In this document: positions 1-10,278 of the stretch, piece after piece
How the letters are laid out: every line of letters begins with the position of its first letter
How positions within the stretch are numbered: the stretch's first letter is position 1
Source of the DNA: Clostridium rhizosphaerae
Lineage (GTDB): Bacteria; Bacillota; Clostridia; Clostridiales; Clostridiaceae
DNA: 64,000 nt
Reading direction: 5' to 3'
Assembly (NCBI RefSeq): GCF_016765585.1
Contig: NZ_JAESWC010000001.1
Location: 496,001 to 560,000 of the forward strand
Made by a program: the position numbers and the translations under genes
Notes under the pieces: model-generated
The model's database searches: none
What the model was told of the DNA's origin: nothing
What the model saw: only the letters and a program-made list of their open reading frames with translations

Positions 1-27
1 AAAGTACTTAGTTATTTACCGCTTATG

Positions 28-1530
28 TTAAAGCTGTTTATGAAGTTCAATTAGGAAAACATCATGTGGCTTTAATAAAAACTGTCTGTTGAAAGCTTTC
101 GCATTTTTAATATACTTTATTGAGCCCTTAGGTCCATTATTTTTCTTTAAAATCTCCAATTCCTCACTAGTAGGACTAGCTGGCGCTCCATTATTACGCC
201 AGATATCAAATATAGATCCATTTTCTCTTCCAAATGCGTAGCTTATCACCCTGTAATCACCCTCAAGTCCATCTACGGATATCTCCACAGAGATATTTTT
301 TTCTTTAAATATTGAATACCGTTCATACTGAGTTAAGCCAGTTGTGTCACCAGTTGCAAAAGTTTCTTCATAATGACAGTAATTCCATATAAGTATTTGT
401 ATTTTATTCTCTTTTCTGGTTACAAAATAATTGTCTCCCCAGGTCAGCCTTTCATCACCTAATTTAGATAAAAACCAATATCCATAATATGAGGGCTTTT
501 TTAAGCCTTGAAAATTAATTAAACCAAAACCACCATGAAATATTGTAGATCCAGCGGCATTCTCCTCAAAAATATCTGTAAAGGTCCAAAAGCCTAATGA
601 GTCTACAAGACCAATGTTTTTTAAATTATTTTGTATAATAAAAGGCGCCATAAAAGCAGTATCATGTACCAAATCTCTAGGACTTGGAGATGAGTTCCAC
701 TCAGTAAGATGAATTTCTGCATTTTTATAAGATGATTTTTCAAGTCGTTCTTTCAACCAGCTTAAGTCTGTACGTAAGCTATTCTCATCTCTATACGCTG
801 TAACACAATTTCCCTCTGTATCTAATGGCCAGCTGTTGGGATATGGATGGGTTGATATAAAATCAACGGTCACATTGTTTTTGTCGCAGTAAGTTATAAA
901 ATTATCAACAATATCAGAAAACCCATCAGTGGCATGACCAGGAGCTGCTGGCCCCCCTACCTTTATGTTATTATTTATGGATTTAATTGCATTAACTGTA
1001 TATTCATACATTTTGCAATACTCTTCTAAGGTAGAAGCCCAAAAATTATCGTTGGGTTCATTCCAAACTTCAAAATACCATTTTAAAACTTCAGATATTC
1101 CATATCTATTTATAAAGTGTTTCACTAATTCCTTTATTAGATTTATCCACTTATCGTAATCTTTTGGAGGAGTTATATTTCCCTTCCACCAAAACTGATA
1201 CTTTTCACCAGATGCCAAATCGTAAGGCATAAACCCTAATTCTACAATTGGACGAATTTTATTTTCAAGCAAGAAATCAAAGAGTTCATCAACATATTGC
1301 CAGTTATATATTGGGTTTCCGTCCTTATTCTCACGATAAATCATGATATCCTCATGTAAAAGTCCATGGAACCTTATATATTCAAATCCAATTTCCTTTT
1401 GCAGTTCCTTAAATTGATTTCTCCAAGCTTCTCTTAAACCTTCTGCTGCCCGTCCAGCACAAATAACTTTGTGCCAATATGGAGCAAAAACTTCTCCAGT
1501 TTGATTTGCATTAAAAGATATTTTTGTCAT
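28..1530 (-). CDS. GH39 beta-xylosidase-type glycoside hydrolase
   Basis: Probable intracellular retaining beta-xylosidase of family GH39. Seen: a TIM-barrel-like protein with an acid/base motif VWNEP (Glu158 in my numbering) and a nucleophile motif HLTEWNSSP (Glu277), spaced as in characterised GH39 xylosidases; 500 residues is the normal family length, and there is no signal peptide. The frame is open to a GTG at 1542, but GGAGG lies just upstream of the ATG at 1530, so I place the start at 1530. It is the last visible gene of the minus-strand glycan operon and starts 11 bases after the upstream gene stops. The family is well supported; the exact sugar (xylose, arabinose or another) is not. 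Confidence 0.88.
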   Translation of the reverse strand: MTKISFNANQTGEVFAPYWHKVICAGRAAEGLREAWRNQFKELQKEIGFEYIRFHGLLHEDIMIYRENKDGNPIYNWQYVDELFDFLLENKIRPIVELGFMPYDLASGEKYQFWWKGNITPPKDYDKWINLIKELVKHFINRYGISEVLKWYFEVWNEPNDNFWASTLEEYCKMYEYTVNAIKSINNNIKVGGPAAPGHATDGFSDIVDNFITYCDKNNVTVDFISTHPYPNSWPLDTEGNCVTAYRDENSLRTDLSWLKERLEKSSYKNAEIHLTEWNSSPSPRDLVHDTAFMAPFIIQNNLKNIGLVDSLGFWTFTDIFEENAAGSTIFHGGFGLINFQGLKKPSYYGYWFLSKLGDERLTWGDNYFVTRKENKIQILIWNYCHYEETFATGDTTGLTQYERYSIFKEKNISVEISVDGLEGDYRVISYAFGRENGSIFDIWRNNGAPASPTSEELEILKKNNGPKGSIKYIKNAKAFNRQFLLKPHDVFLIELHKQL

Positions 1531-1541
1531 TTTATCCTCCA

Positions 1542-3842
1542 CTAAAACACTAAGGTTCCACTTGAATACGGCTTAAGAATTATCCTTTGGCAATTAATCA
1601 TTGCATTCTGTCCCAATACTTTCTCCATATCCCAAGTATTCTCTACCAGCACTTTTACTTCCGCTGAAAATTTAGTAGGGTTCTTTAATTCAACAACTAA
1701 TCTTTGCTCACTATTTTCAACCACTTTTGCTTCAATATGGTCGATAACACAAACGAATCCAGTGTCTTTCTGAATATATACACCTGGTACTTCCACATAG
1801 GTCAGCATATTAGAAACCTCACACCAACATGAACCACCAGGTATAGCACCGATATTTCCCTTCCCTTCCCAATCACTTGTATTAACTCTTTCATTCATCC
1901 AGCCGCTAGGTATATACTTACCATTACCACTGGCATCACCATTATACTCATCATTGTCAAAGTACCAAGAAATCCTTAATGGCTTGTCTTCTCTAGACAA
2001 ATGCTGTGAGATATTATGGGCTATTTCCTGTAAAAGCTCTAAATACAAATAGTTTCCTGTGGCTCTAAACAGCTTAAATAGTGAATCTCCCGACAAAGTA
2101 CAAATACCTGGCGCAGCATGCTTGTTTTGTACATTTGCCCAAACTGCTCCTGCAGAATGTCTTTCTAACTTTCCAAAAGGAGAACCTTCAGGGAATCTAT
2201 AGTCATAGGACATGCACCATGTAGCGCACTGGTTAGCTGCAGCTTCTGCCATACTTATCCATTTTTTCTCTCCTGTTGTTTCGTAAAGTACTATATAGGA
2301 TTCAAGAAGGGCAAAAGCTGCTTCACTATCAGGACACTGGCATATTTCTCCTGGAGCGCCATTTGTAATTCCTATTTTTGTGAAATTATCATAAAAATAC
2401 TGAGCAGATTCTTTTGCAGCTTTTAAATATATATCATTTTTTAAATATTGACCTGCTAAGGCAAGGGCTGCTGGTGCAATTCCTGCACTGGCAGTTCCAC
2501 CTATAACAATTTCTTCCTTTTCAATATCAACAAATTGACCGAATTGACCATAATTATTCCACAAGCGAACAAAAGCGTCACAAGCTTTTTTAAGTCCATC
2601 CTTCCATGAATCTGAAATTCTGCTTTCAAACCCTTTCCTATCCATCAGCATAAGCTGCTTAGTGATAAAATATACTACGTCAGCATTTTTTCTGAAAAGT
2701 ACAGTTGACTGGTTCTCTTGATTATTAAACCCATCTCCATAAGGCTTTCCCTCGTAAACAATTCCGTAAAATAGTCCAGAAGGTGCTTGAGCTTTTCTGA
2801 AAGCAAAATCTAAATTTTTTATAGACCGTTCTGTTGAAAGTTCATTTCCTTCAAATAACAATGGAAAGGAGTTCATTCCTCCTCCTACCCATCCTGTCTG
2901 CCACTGTCCAAATATACAGTCAGCCGTTGACACTCTATAAAACTCAAATTCTTTCTGCCAATTATCCTTGTTATACTTTCTATGTTGTATATCCCAGGCA
3001 CTTGAGAAAGGTATTTCATTGTGCAATGAAACCTTTCCAGTTAAGTCCTTTCTTATATTAATAAAATATTTAAACAGCTCAAGAATATCAGCACAATCAA
3101 AAAAATATAACCTGAACCTTAAAGTAATTTCATCATTTTCATGGAAGTCGTATCCTCTGTCATCAGATATTTTTTTAGTGGTACACATTCCATACTTATA
3201 ATCTTTTCTAACTGCGGGAGCTGAAAGTGATATTACAGCCTTAGTTCTATCTTCATTTTCCTCTATTGAGATTCCTGAATCTCCTAAGAAAGTCTCCTGA
3301 TTGCTTAGGAGAAAAAATCCTCTCTTCATACTTGCTGCATGAAAACCTATAGCAGGAGTAGCCATATCACCAGCACGGAGGTCTATCCTTGACATTCCAC
3401 TACCAATATTCAACCTTGGTACATCGGTTATTGTAATAGGAATATTAACTCCTATATCCTCTTCCTTTGTAAGCATGGGAGGATATGCTTGCTCTACGGA
3501 TTTAAATCTATTTCCGTTATATACTGCGGCGGGAATCAATACATAGTTTTCTTTTGACCAGTTATCTACGGCAATATTTACAGACATATTTGATTGCTCT
3601 AAATGACCTTTTATTAGCTTAAAAGTAATTTCTCCATCTATTGCCTCTTTATTATTGGATACCTCAGTAAACATATAACTAATATTCCAACATGAATCTA
3701 AAAAACAAACCTTATGGGTTTCATCCAATTCACATAAAGTGCTTTCATAACACTGTATTGGATGTGAACCATCATATTTTGTTATACTGATGCTTAGACT
3801 TGAATTATTCTTCACTAATTTTTCTAAATATAAATTTGACAT
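1542..3842 (-). CDS. Large six-hairpin glycosidase-like protein, function unknown
   Basis: A 766-residue soluble protein that I do not recognise at family level. Seen: an N-terminal half of about 300 residues that reads as beta-rich, then a helical half with repeated Trp/Gly-rich turns (for example QWQTGWVGGGMNS near residue 320), and a short beta-rich tail. That layout resembles (alpha/alpha)6 six-hairpin glycosidases. It has no signal peptide, so a cytoplasmic role is likely. It lies 12 bases after the GH38-like gene and next to the GH39 gene, with a clear AGGAGG site. Inference: it processes an imported oligosaccharide. A lyase or an epimerase-like fold would also fit the layout. The gene is certain; the function is open. 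Confidence 0.6.
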   Translation of the reverse strand: MSNLYLEKLVKNNSSLSISITKYDGSHPIQCYESTLCELDETHKVCFLDSCWNISYMFTEVSNNKEAIDGEITFKLIKGHLEQSNMSVNIAVDNWSKENYVLIPAAVYNGNRFKSVEQAYPPMLTKEEDIGVNIPITITDVPRLNIGSGMSRIDLRAGDMATPAIGFHAASMKRGFFLLSNQETFLGDSGISIEENEDRTKAVISLSAPAVRKDYKYGMCTTKKISDDRGYDFHENDEITLRFRLYFFDCADILELFKYFINIRKDLTGKVSLHNEIPFSSAWDIQHRKYNKDNWQKEFEFYRVSTADCIFGQWQTGWVGGGMNSFPLLFEGNELSTERSIKNLDFAFRKAQAPSGLFYGIVYEGKPYGDGFNNQENQSTVLFRKNADVVYFITKQLMLMDRKGFESRISDSWKDGLKKACDAFVRLWNNYGQFGQFVDIEKEEIVIGGTASAGIAPAALALAGQYLKNDIYLKAAKESAQYFYDNFTKIGITNGAPGEICQCPDSEAAFALLESYIVLYETTGEKKWISMAEAAANQCATWCMSYDYRFPEGSPFGKLERHSAGAVWANVQNKHAAPGICTLSGDSLFKLFRATGNYLYLELLQEIAHNISQHLSREDKPLRISWYFDNDEYNGDASGNGKYIPSGWMNERVNTSDWEGKGNIGAIPGGSCWCEVSNMLTYVEVPGVYIQKDTGFVCVIDHIEAKVVENSEQRLVVELKNPTKFSAEVKVLVENTWDMEKVLGQNAMINCQRIILKPYSSGTLVF

Positions 3843-3854
3843 TTTCCCTTCCTC

Positions 3855-6248
3855 CTATATCATAAAAGTTACAATACCATAACCTTCATCCTTCATTGTT
3901 TTAAAGCTTTTCTCTATATCTGTTGTTCTAATAAGGTCTAGTGTATAATTGAACTCTACGATACCTGATAAATCCATTTTGAAATTTGTTTCCCATGTAT
4001 TATTCATAATCCAAGAGTAAACATCTCTTTTATTGTTTTCTTCTTTATTATCACAAAGTATTATTGGATGATGTTTTAATTCTCCCATATATATAAGCGG
4101 TGCATCTTTTGTTTGAATCAAAATAGTATTTTCTTTTGATTCATAAACCAAACCATTATCTACAAGATAATATTCCATACAAGTACCTGGTATTTGATCA
4201 ATACCTGGGCGCATAATGGCGTCACTCTTATCTATATATAATGCTGCATCAAGATCATTCAATGTTAATGGAAGATAAATGCTTTCAATATCTGTAGATA
4301 ACGTTTTAGCTATTTTATATTTAAATTCTAATTTAGGAAGTGTGTTATAAAGTTTGATAACTACAGAGCTAAAATAGGTACCTTTGAGTTCATAAATAAG
4401 TTCTATTGTGGTAAATATTTCACCATTATTAATGAGTTTTACTTCTACTAATTGACCTATGTATTTTTTCGAATGAAGCCCTCTTATATTTCTTCCTAAA
4501 ATTCTTCTTTCTTCATAAACATTTGTTCTAATTTTAGTATTTTCATATATAGGAGTAAAGAATCTAGCATCTCCTTCTTTTAACATTTCTACATTATCTA
4601 CTTTATTGTAGAAAGATGTTACACCTTTACCTATTTCATAAGCTATTTTGAAATAGTCATTTTCTATTTGGTAAGGTAGTTTATAGCTTTTTGAATCATA
4701 GTTGTTCACTATATCCTTTATTCTTTCTGCACCAGCATGAGCTACTCTTAGGTTAGCTGTTTCTATTTTTGCAGCTGCCTGTTCATATATGTATACTTTT
4801 TCTTCATTAGCCTCAAAGGTATCTACGAAGCTTATAAGCACACCCCTTGGATGTGAAGATATTTGAGTCTTTATTTCTCGCCCTGTTGTTTCACAAATTA
4901 CTTTTACTTCTCCCTTGTATTCCCATGCTTCTATATAGAATTCCACAACTTTTTTGCCTTTTTTATCAGATACGTTGATTGCTTTTACTTTACCGTTTAA
5001 ATTATAATACCTAAGTTTATCTCCCCTGCTATGCATGATACGGTTTAAATTTTTAGCGGAGGCTTCATGTGCTTTAGAGGCATAGCTTGTTTTTCTAATA
5101 TCTAAGTTTTGCACCATAGTATCATAAGGATTTGTAATGGTAGCTGAATGTCCCCAGGTATGTTCTGCATATAAAAGCAAATTATCTTCTGCTTCTCTCA
5201 TTAAGGTCTTTTTACTTACCATATTTTGATTATCTAGTTTTTCACATAAATGGTACATTCTTTGAGCGTCTTTATAGTGTTTAACCCCATAAGGTGTACT
5301 TCCTACACCATTTGCCCACCAATCATTGAGGTCACCTTTGTAAACAGGTACATCTTTTACCTGGTTTTTAATATTATCATAAAATTCTTGAAGGGTTACC
5401 ATTTCTAAATGTATTTCATCGCCATAAGCTTCATTAAATGCTGCAATGGTTCTTATAATATCTGTATTTGGTGGTGCATTGTCACAAAATATTCCTGATA
5501 CACAAGCAGGGATAAAGTTATAGTTATAGCCATTTTCTTCACAGGATGTTAAGTACTTAACTATATTTTCTTTAAGCCTTTCAAGATGGGTTAATGGCTT
5601 TGTATTTTTACCAAAGTAATTTTCTGTCATAGGATTAAAATTATCATTATCAATTAAACCAAAGGCATTACCTAAGTTATAATGCTCTCCACTAAATACT
5701 AAAAGTCTTTTTCCTTCTTTATTTTCCCAGTAGTAAGGCTTTTGATTTTGATAAAGTGGATACATTCCATGATGTGTATGAATGTTTGTAAATAAGAACT
5801 CTATTCCATTATCTAAAAGCACATCAAGGGTTCCTAAAGATATGCCATTAACATCTGCATTCATAGCTGATTTAATATCTATACCTTGTGCTTTAAAGTG
5901 CTGAACCATTTCTTTTGTTCTTTTATTAAGCACTTTTTTATCTACTAAGTCGGTAAAATTAAGATAAGTTGCTGATAACCCTATATTGTTTGATTTAATC
6001 ATTGAATAAAAATCTTGTTTCTCTTCTTCTGTTGCTTCTTCTAAGAATCTTTCTACACAGTAGTAAGTTTCACAGTTCCATTTGAAACTTTTATCAATTG
6101 TCCCAACTTTGTGTCCTTCTTTTGCAATATTTACCGCGGTTCTAATATAGTCAATGTGGTTGTAAACTATTCTTTCTTGTAAATCTGTATAACCTATATC
6201 TGTATGTGAATGGTGCAATATATAAAAAGTCCATTTTCTGCCTAGCAT
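3855..6248 (-). CDS. GH38-like alpha-mannosidase family protein
   Basis: A 797-residue protein resembling the N-terminal catalytic domain of family 38 alpha-mannosidases followed by beta-sandwich C-terminal domains. Seen: an N-terminal metal-site motif HHSHTDIGYTD (His15, Asp17) and a candidate nucleophile in MNADVNG (Asp132), with no signal peptide. Known: GH38 enzymes use Zn bound by the first His/Asp pair and a catalytic Asp. It sits in the middle of the operon, between GH112 and the six-hairpin-like gene. The ribosome site AAGGAGGT is about 12 bases upstream of the ATG, a slightly long spacing. Specificity is not predictable, and the protein may be a divergent GH38 relative rather than a true mannosidase. 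Confidence 0.7.
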   Translation of the reverse strand: MLGRKWTFYILHHSHTDIGYTDLQERIVYNHIDYIRTAVNIAKEGHKVGTIDKSFKWNCETYYCVERFLEEATEEEKQDFYSMIKSNNIGLSATYLNFTDLVDKKVLNKRTKEMVQHFKAQGIDIKSAMNADVNGISLGTLDVLLDNGIEFLFTNIHTHHGMYPLYQNQKPYYWENKEGKRLLVFSGEHYNLGNAFGLIDNDNFNPMTENYFGKNTKPLTHLERLKENIVKYLTSCEENGYNYNFIPACVSGIFCDNAPPNTDIIRTIAAFNEAYGDEIHLEMVTLQEFYDNIKNQVKDVPVYKGDLNDWWANGVGSTPYGVKHYKDAQRMYHLCEKLDNQNMVSKKTLMREAEDNLLLYAEHTWGHSATITNPYDTMVQNLDIRKTSYASKAHEASAKNLNRIMHSRGDKLRYYNLNGKVKAINVSDKKGKKVVEFYIEAWEYKGEVKVICETTGREIKTQISSHPRGVLISFVDTFEANEEKVYIYEQAAAKIETANLRVAHAGAERIKDIVNNYDSKSYKLPYQIENDYFKIAYEIGKGVTSFYNKVDNVEMLKEGDARFFTPIYENTKIRTNVYEERRILGRNIRGLHSKKYIGQLVEVKLINNGEIFTTIELIYELKGTYFSSVVIKLYNTLPKLEFKYKIAKTLSTDIESIYLPLTLNDLDAALYIDKSDAIMRPGIDQIPGTCMEYYLVDNGLVYESKENTILIQTKDAPLIYMGELKHHPIILCDNKEENNKRDVYSWIMNNTWETNFKMDLSGIVEFNYTLDLIRTTDIEKSFKTMKDEGYGIVTFMI

Positions 6249-6336
6249 AATTTAGCTTCTTACCTCCTTATTCCATTAAATATATTCTTCATCATATAGA
6301 TTTATAAACCTTTTACCCATCTTACCTCTGGTCTCA

Positions 6337-8526
6337 CTATATCTCAAACCATCTGCACTCCATTGGCTCTAGCTTAATATTCATGCTATCATTGTCTCCA
6401 TAGTAAATTACTGTGTCCTGGCTTTCATAGGAATTATTCAAAACCATAAATTTTCCTGAACTTAAGTATGCATGACATTCAGTATTTATATTTGAGGAAT
6501 ACCATTTTTCCATCTCATTTTCTTTTCCTGCTACCCAATAAATAGCTCTAAGGAGAAGCCTGTTGTTTTCTGGTTCATATTCAAAACCTGAAAAATATGC
6601 CGAGCGCCCTTTACCATATGAATTTGCCGCAACCTGAACATAATCTCCGCTCATAGAAAGTATTTTTTCATCCTTTCCATTTCCGTAGACCCATGGTATT
6701 TCTTCACCAAAGCTAATTTTATTTGTTGTTACATCCTTCATTATAAAATGCTCTTCAGTACTCAACTGGCCATATCTAGGATAATTAAGGTAATATCCTA
6801 ACTCTCTCTCCACTCCAAGTATGTCAGATAATTGAAAGTACTTTCCTTGATGCTGACATGCAGTAGGTTCACCTATGCCAATAAATCCTCCGCCATTATG
6901 AACAAATTCCCTTATTCTTGAAACTACTGTTTCATCAAGCCAGTTTGCGCCACCGCTCCATGCAGTATTTGCTGCACCTACATTGATTATTACTCCAATA
7001 TCTTCAGGTATTCCATTTTCTTTTATATCATCAAAGCTTATATACTCAACTTCAAAAGGCATACCGCATAAACTTTCTTCTACCTGTCCACTTGAATATA
7101 TTGCCTTATAGCCTGAAGCACGGCCTGCACAGCCTGCATACCAGGCACGCAGTTTACCCCAGCAATTTAATACCGCCACCTTGAAAGGTGCGCTGTATGG
7201 CTTATCTCCATCTATATTTGAGTAGATTTCTCTAAACTCATCACATATTTTACCTACTCTTTCTACAAACTCTGGGAACTTCAACGCAAGCGATGGATAA
7301 CCACCATATCCCATCCTGTCCACAGGTTTCCTTGCAATTGCCCTTCTTCCTGCTAGCCAAGAAAAATTAAGCTCCTTTAAAGGATCGCCACCTTCAAAGA
7401 ATACATCTGGAAAGAAGTAAGGCATAAATCTAGCCTCTGTGTATTTAAGTCCTGGTATCTCTGAAAGCATTCTTATTTGTGCTCCATAGGAAACGGACCC
7501 TACTACTGCATCAAGGCCAATCTTCTTGAAATGCTTACCAAAGGGTTCAGTACCAATCCAATTATCTCCTAAAAACATCATAGCTTCTTTTCCATGCCTA
7601 TGTGCTATATCCGCACACTCTTTTGCTGCAGCAGCCACAAAAGCCTGCTGATAATCCATATAGTCAAGAAAATGCTTTGATGGAATCCTGAAAGGATTGT
7701 TGTAATAACCTTCATCAATAATATCTTCTGGTCTTAACTTATAGCCTTTTACCTCTTCGAATTTCTCCATTGCTATAGGACTTATACTGGAACCGTAACC
7801 AAACCAGTCAAAAAACTTAGGCATACCAAGTTGGTTATAAATAAGGGTAAAGTGATAGAAAAAAGTAGTGAATCTTACTACATCCGTATCTGGATGCTCA
7901 TTAAGCCAGTCCTCAAGATATTTAAGCATATTTTTTCTGGTTTCTTCATGGCATATATCACTTGATATCTCATGAGGTCTGTCGCCCCAATTATTTGTAA
8001 TATGGTTAAACATTTGTGTAGGATCCCAAACCATATATACAAGGAAGCCTACAGTGTAGTTATGATACTTTTTAGTATTACTGATTATTACCTTTCCCGT
8101 TGACTTGTCAAACTCCCAACACGAAGGATCAATTATCTCTCCTGTTGTTCGATCTATAACCTCCCACCACTCCTTAGGGTCATGCACAGTATCAATTTGA
8201 AACTGCTGATCAAAATATCCTGCCATTATATCTATTTCTAATGTATCTGCTGCAGCAGTATTGTACTCTGACATAAGATATAATTCTTGAGCTTGATCTT
8301 TATGCTCAGTTGCCCAAGCTTGATCTCCTCTTGTAGGAAAAAATGTAGAATACACTTTTTCAGCTAACTTTTTTATTTCATCCGGAAGCTTTGTGCCATC
8401 ACAATCTCTTACTGCATCGCAGCCCCATTTATCATAAAGCATTGCAATTTCTTTATCCATGCCTATTTCAGTAGGCAGCGTAACTTGACCTTTTAACTTT
8501 TTACAGTTTCCTTTCAAATAACTCAT
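6337..8526 (-). CDS. GH112 beta-galactoside phosphorylase (Gal-HexNAc or Gal-Rha)
   Basis: Cytoplasmic phosphorylase that splits a beta-galactosyl disaccharide with phosphate to give galactose 1-phosphate. Seen: it aligns by eye along its whole length with bifidobacterial galacto-N-biose/lacto-N-biose phosphorylase, including RFTTFFYHFTL, MFLGDNWIGTEP (Asp321 at the catalytic-acid position), RMGYGGYPSLA and GGGFIGIGEPTA. The 729-residue length is normal. Known: GH112 contains enzymes for Gal-beta-1,3-HexNAc and for Gal-beta-1,4-rhamnose, and I cannot separate these by eye. The ATG at 8526 abuts AAAGG with no spacer, whereas a TTG at 8517 is about 8 bases from the same site, so translation may start there. 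Confidence 0.9.
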   Translation of the reverse strand: MSYLKGNCKKLKGQVTLPTEIGMDKEIAMLYDKWGCDAVRDCDGTKLPDEIKKLAEKVYSTFFPTRGDQAWATEHKDQAQELYLMSEYNTAAADTLEIDIMAGYFDQQFQIDTVHDPKEWWEVIDRTTGEIIDPSCWEFDKSTGKVIISNTKKYHNYTVGFLVYMVWDPTQMFNHITNNWGDRPHEISSDICHEETRKNMLKYLEDWLNEHPDTDVVRFTTFFYHFTLIYNQLGMPKFFDWFGYGSSISPIAMEKFEEVKGYKLRPEDIIDEGYYNNPFRIPSKHFLDYMDYQQAFVAAAAKECADIAHRHGKEAMMFLGDNWIGTEPFGKHFKKIGLDAVVGSVSYGAQIRMLSEIPGLKYTEARFMPYFFPDVFFEGGDPLKELNFSWLAGRRAIARKPVDRMGYGGYPSLALKFPEFVERVGKICDEFREIYSNIDGDKPYSAPFKVAVLNCWGKLRAWYAGCAGRASGYKAIYSSGQVEESLCGMPFEVEYISFDDIKENGIPEDIGVIINVGAANTAWSGGANWLDETVVSRIREFVHNGGGFIGIGEPTACQHQGKYFQLSDILGVERELGYYLNYPRYGQLSTEEHFIMKDVTTNKISFGEEIPWVYGNGKDEKILSMSGDYVQVAANSYGKGRSAYFSGFEYEPENNRLLLRAIYWVAGKENEMEKWYSSNINTECHAYLSSGKFMVLNNSYESQDTVIYYGDNDSMNIKLEPMECRWFEI

Positions 8527-8678
8527 CCTTTCAAATAATCTTATTTATTATTAAAATAATTGGATAGCCTTATGGTAGCATGATGCCCATATGATAAAAA
8601 CATTTATAAAATTACATTTCTATAAATGTTAAAGAATGTACACTTCAAAATTAATACTTTTCTTTAAAATATAAATAT

Positions 8679-8719
8679 AATGCAAAAAGTGGTAGTATGA
8701 TCCCGCTACTCTTTGCATT
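8679..8719. other. Hairpin inside the 338-base gap upstream of the GH112 gene
   Basis: The gap 8527-8864 has no convincing ORF. It holds an imperfect inverted repeat: AATGCAAA-A-AGT (from 8679) pairs with the stretch ending CTTTGCATT (8711-8719), with G-U pairs and a short loop. On the operon (minus) strand no strong T-run follows, so it is more likely an attenuator, a processing or a stabilising stem than a full terminator. The rest of the gap is AT-rich and may contain an internal promoter for the enzyme genes. Confidence 0.4.
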
Positions 8720-8864
8720 ATGACTATTTTTTATTATAGTATACGAAGTATTTTTTCCTTTTTTTATAATTTAGTTTCTATCAAAACTTCACACTCACTA
8801 AGCCCTTGAGATGAAGCTTTCAATGCAATACTTCCTTGCTTTTCTATTCAATGGAATTTACTTT

Positions 8865-10142
8865 TTACTTTTCTTTTTTAAGTTCATTTATGTAATCTTG
8901 AACATTAATTATTTTATTCTCTAATCTAGATCTCTCTGCAGCTAAAGACATTATATGACTTTGAACCGATACACTTGCTGAAGTCACGCCTTCCACTTTT
9001 CCTTCATTCCTAACAAGCTCTACAAAGTCTCTCATTATACCTAAATCACCGCCGCCGTGACCATCTGCACTAACGTCTAAATTTATATCTTCCCTTTTTC
9101 CAGTTACAAAGCTTCTAACTTCAATCACATTTTTATCCAAGTCACATCTAATTTGTCCTTTTGTACCCATGAGCTTTATTGATCTCCCGCCTTCATATGT
9201 AAAGGCACACATAGTAAATACTGCAGTTACTCCATTTTCAAACTCCATATTTACTACTTGGTGATCAACAACATCATTGTCGCAGTGATAAACACATCGT
9301 CCATAAGGTCCTTCTTTTAGTGCTTTAAGTAATGCTTCCTCACTCGTATCAATGCTAACAACCTTTCTTATAACATCAGCCTGCCAATTATCTATCCAGT
9401 CAATATATATTTTAGGAGCATAGTAAGGACATTCCTTCTCTGCAGGACATCCATCAAGACATCTTAGAGGTGCTCCAGCTGGTGCCTCTTCTTTTTTGAA
9501 ATGACCTAATGAGCCGAAGGAAGAAATCTTGCTGCAATTTTCTCCAACTAACCATAATATAATATCCATATCATGACAGGATTTTGCCAAAATCATAGGG
9601 CTGGATTCTTTTGAATTTCTCCAATTTCCTCTTACAAAACTATGTGCTTGGTGCCAGTAAGCAACATTTTCTATTTGCTGTATTGACATAAGCTTTCCAA
9701 TTCTTCCATCCTCCAATAATTTTTTAATGGTTCTAAAAAATGGAGTATACCTTAGCACATGACATATTGAGAATACCCTGTTGTATTTTTTTGCGTATTC
9801 TCCCATTGAAACACATTCCATTGCATCATAGGACATAGGCTTTTCTAGCAGTACATGATATCCTTTTTCAAGTGCTTTAATTGTAGGCTCATAATGCATC
9901 CTGTCCTGGGTACATATTAATATGGCATCAGCCAGCTTAGGCTGTTCCATTAGCTCTTCCCAACTTTCAAAACAATACCTATCCTCAATTTTATGTAACC
10001 TTTTAAATTCTTCTCTTCTTTCCTTATCCGGTTCAGCAACTGCAACAAACTGAAGTTCCTCAGGAAACTTAATTGCATATGGAGCGTAAGCTCCCGCACC
10101 TCTTTGTCCTGCTCCTAATAAAACTGCTGTAACTTTTTTCAT
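8865..10142 (-). CDS. Gfo/Idh/MocA family NAD(P)-dependent oxidoreductase
   Basis: Sugar or cyclitol dehydrogenase-like protein. Seen: an N-terminal Rossmann glycine loop LLGAGQRGAGAYAP (residues 8-21), the family EKP signature (Glu100-Lys101-Pro102), and a catalytic-like KSCHDMD stretch (Lys187, His190, Asp193). Odd: a cysteine cluster LRCLDGCPAEKECPYYAP (Cys228, Cys232, Cys238) is inserted in the C-terminal domain; some members of this superfamily carry such an insert, possibly binding metal. Length is 425 residues. It lies between the ABC binding protein and the GH112 enzyme, so it probably oxidises or epimerises a released sugar. AGGATGGAGG precedes the ATG. Substrate unknown. Confidence 0.85.
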   Translation of the reverse strand: MKKVTAVLLGAGQRGAGAYAPYAIKFPEELQFVAVAEPDKERREEFKRLHKIEDRYCFESWEELMEQPKLADAILICTQDRMHYEPTIKALEKGYHVLLEKPMSYDAMECVSMGEYAKKYNRVFSICHVLRYTPFFRTIKKLLEDGRIGKLMSIQQIENVAYWHQAHSFVRGNWRNSKESSPMILAKSCHDMDIILWLVGENCSKISSFGSLGHFKKEEAPAGAPLRCLDGCPAEKECPYYAPKIYIDWIDNWQADVIRKVVSIDTSEEALLKALKEGPYGRCVYHCDNDVVDHQVVNMEFENGVTAVFTMCAFTYEGGRSIKLMGTKGQIRCDLDKNVIEVRSFVTGKREDINLDVSADGHGGGDLGIMRDFVELVRNEGKVEGVTSASVSVQSHIMSLAAERSRLENKIINVQDYINELKKEK

Positions 10143-10200
10143 TTAGATCCTCCATCCTATTGCTAAAATATTTTTTCTTAGGTTTTTATTGTTTAAAACA

Positions 10201-10252
10201 GTATAGTCTCCAATTTAAATGGCCTCTATGTCCTTTTAAATGAAGACTATAC
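10201..10252 (-). terminator. Long hairpin after the binding-protein gene (partial terminator)
   Basis: Outer arms GTATAGTCT (10201-10209) and AGACTATAC (10244-10252) are perfectly complementary, with further pairing inside between the ATTTAAAT-type segments. On the minus strand the stem is followed by CTGTTTT. It sits between the ABC binding protein and the oxidoreductase. Inference: it ends most transcripts after the transporter genes, so that the binding protein is made in excess of the enzymes, a common arrangement in sugar ABC operons. Confidence 0.65.
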
Positions 10253-10278
10253 ATAGTTCATTAATATATTAGAATAAA

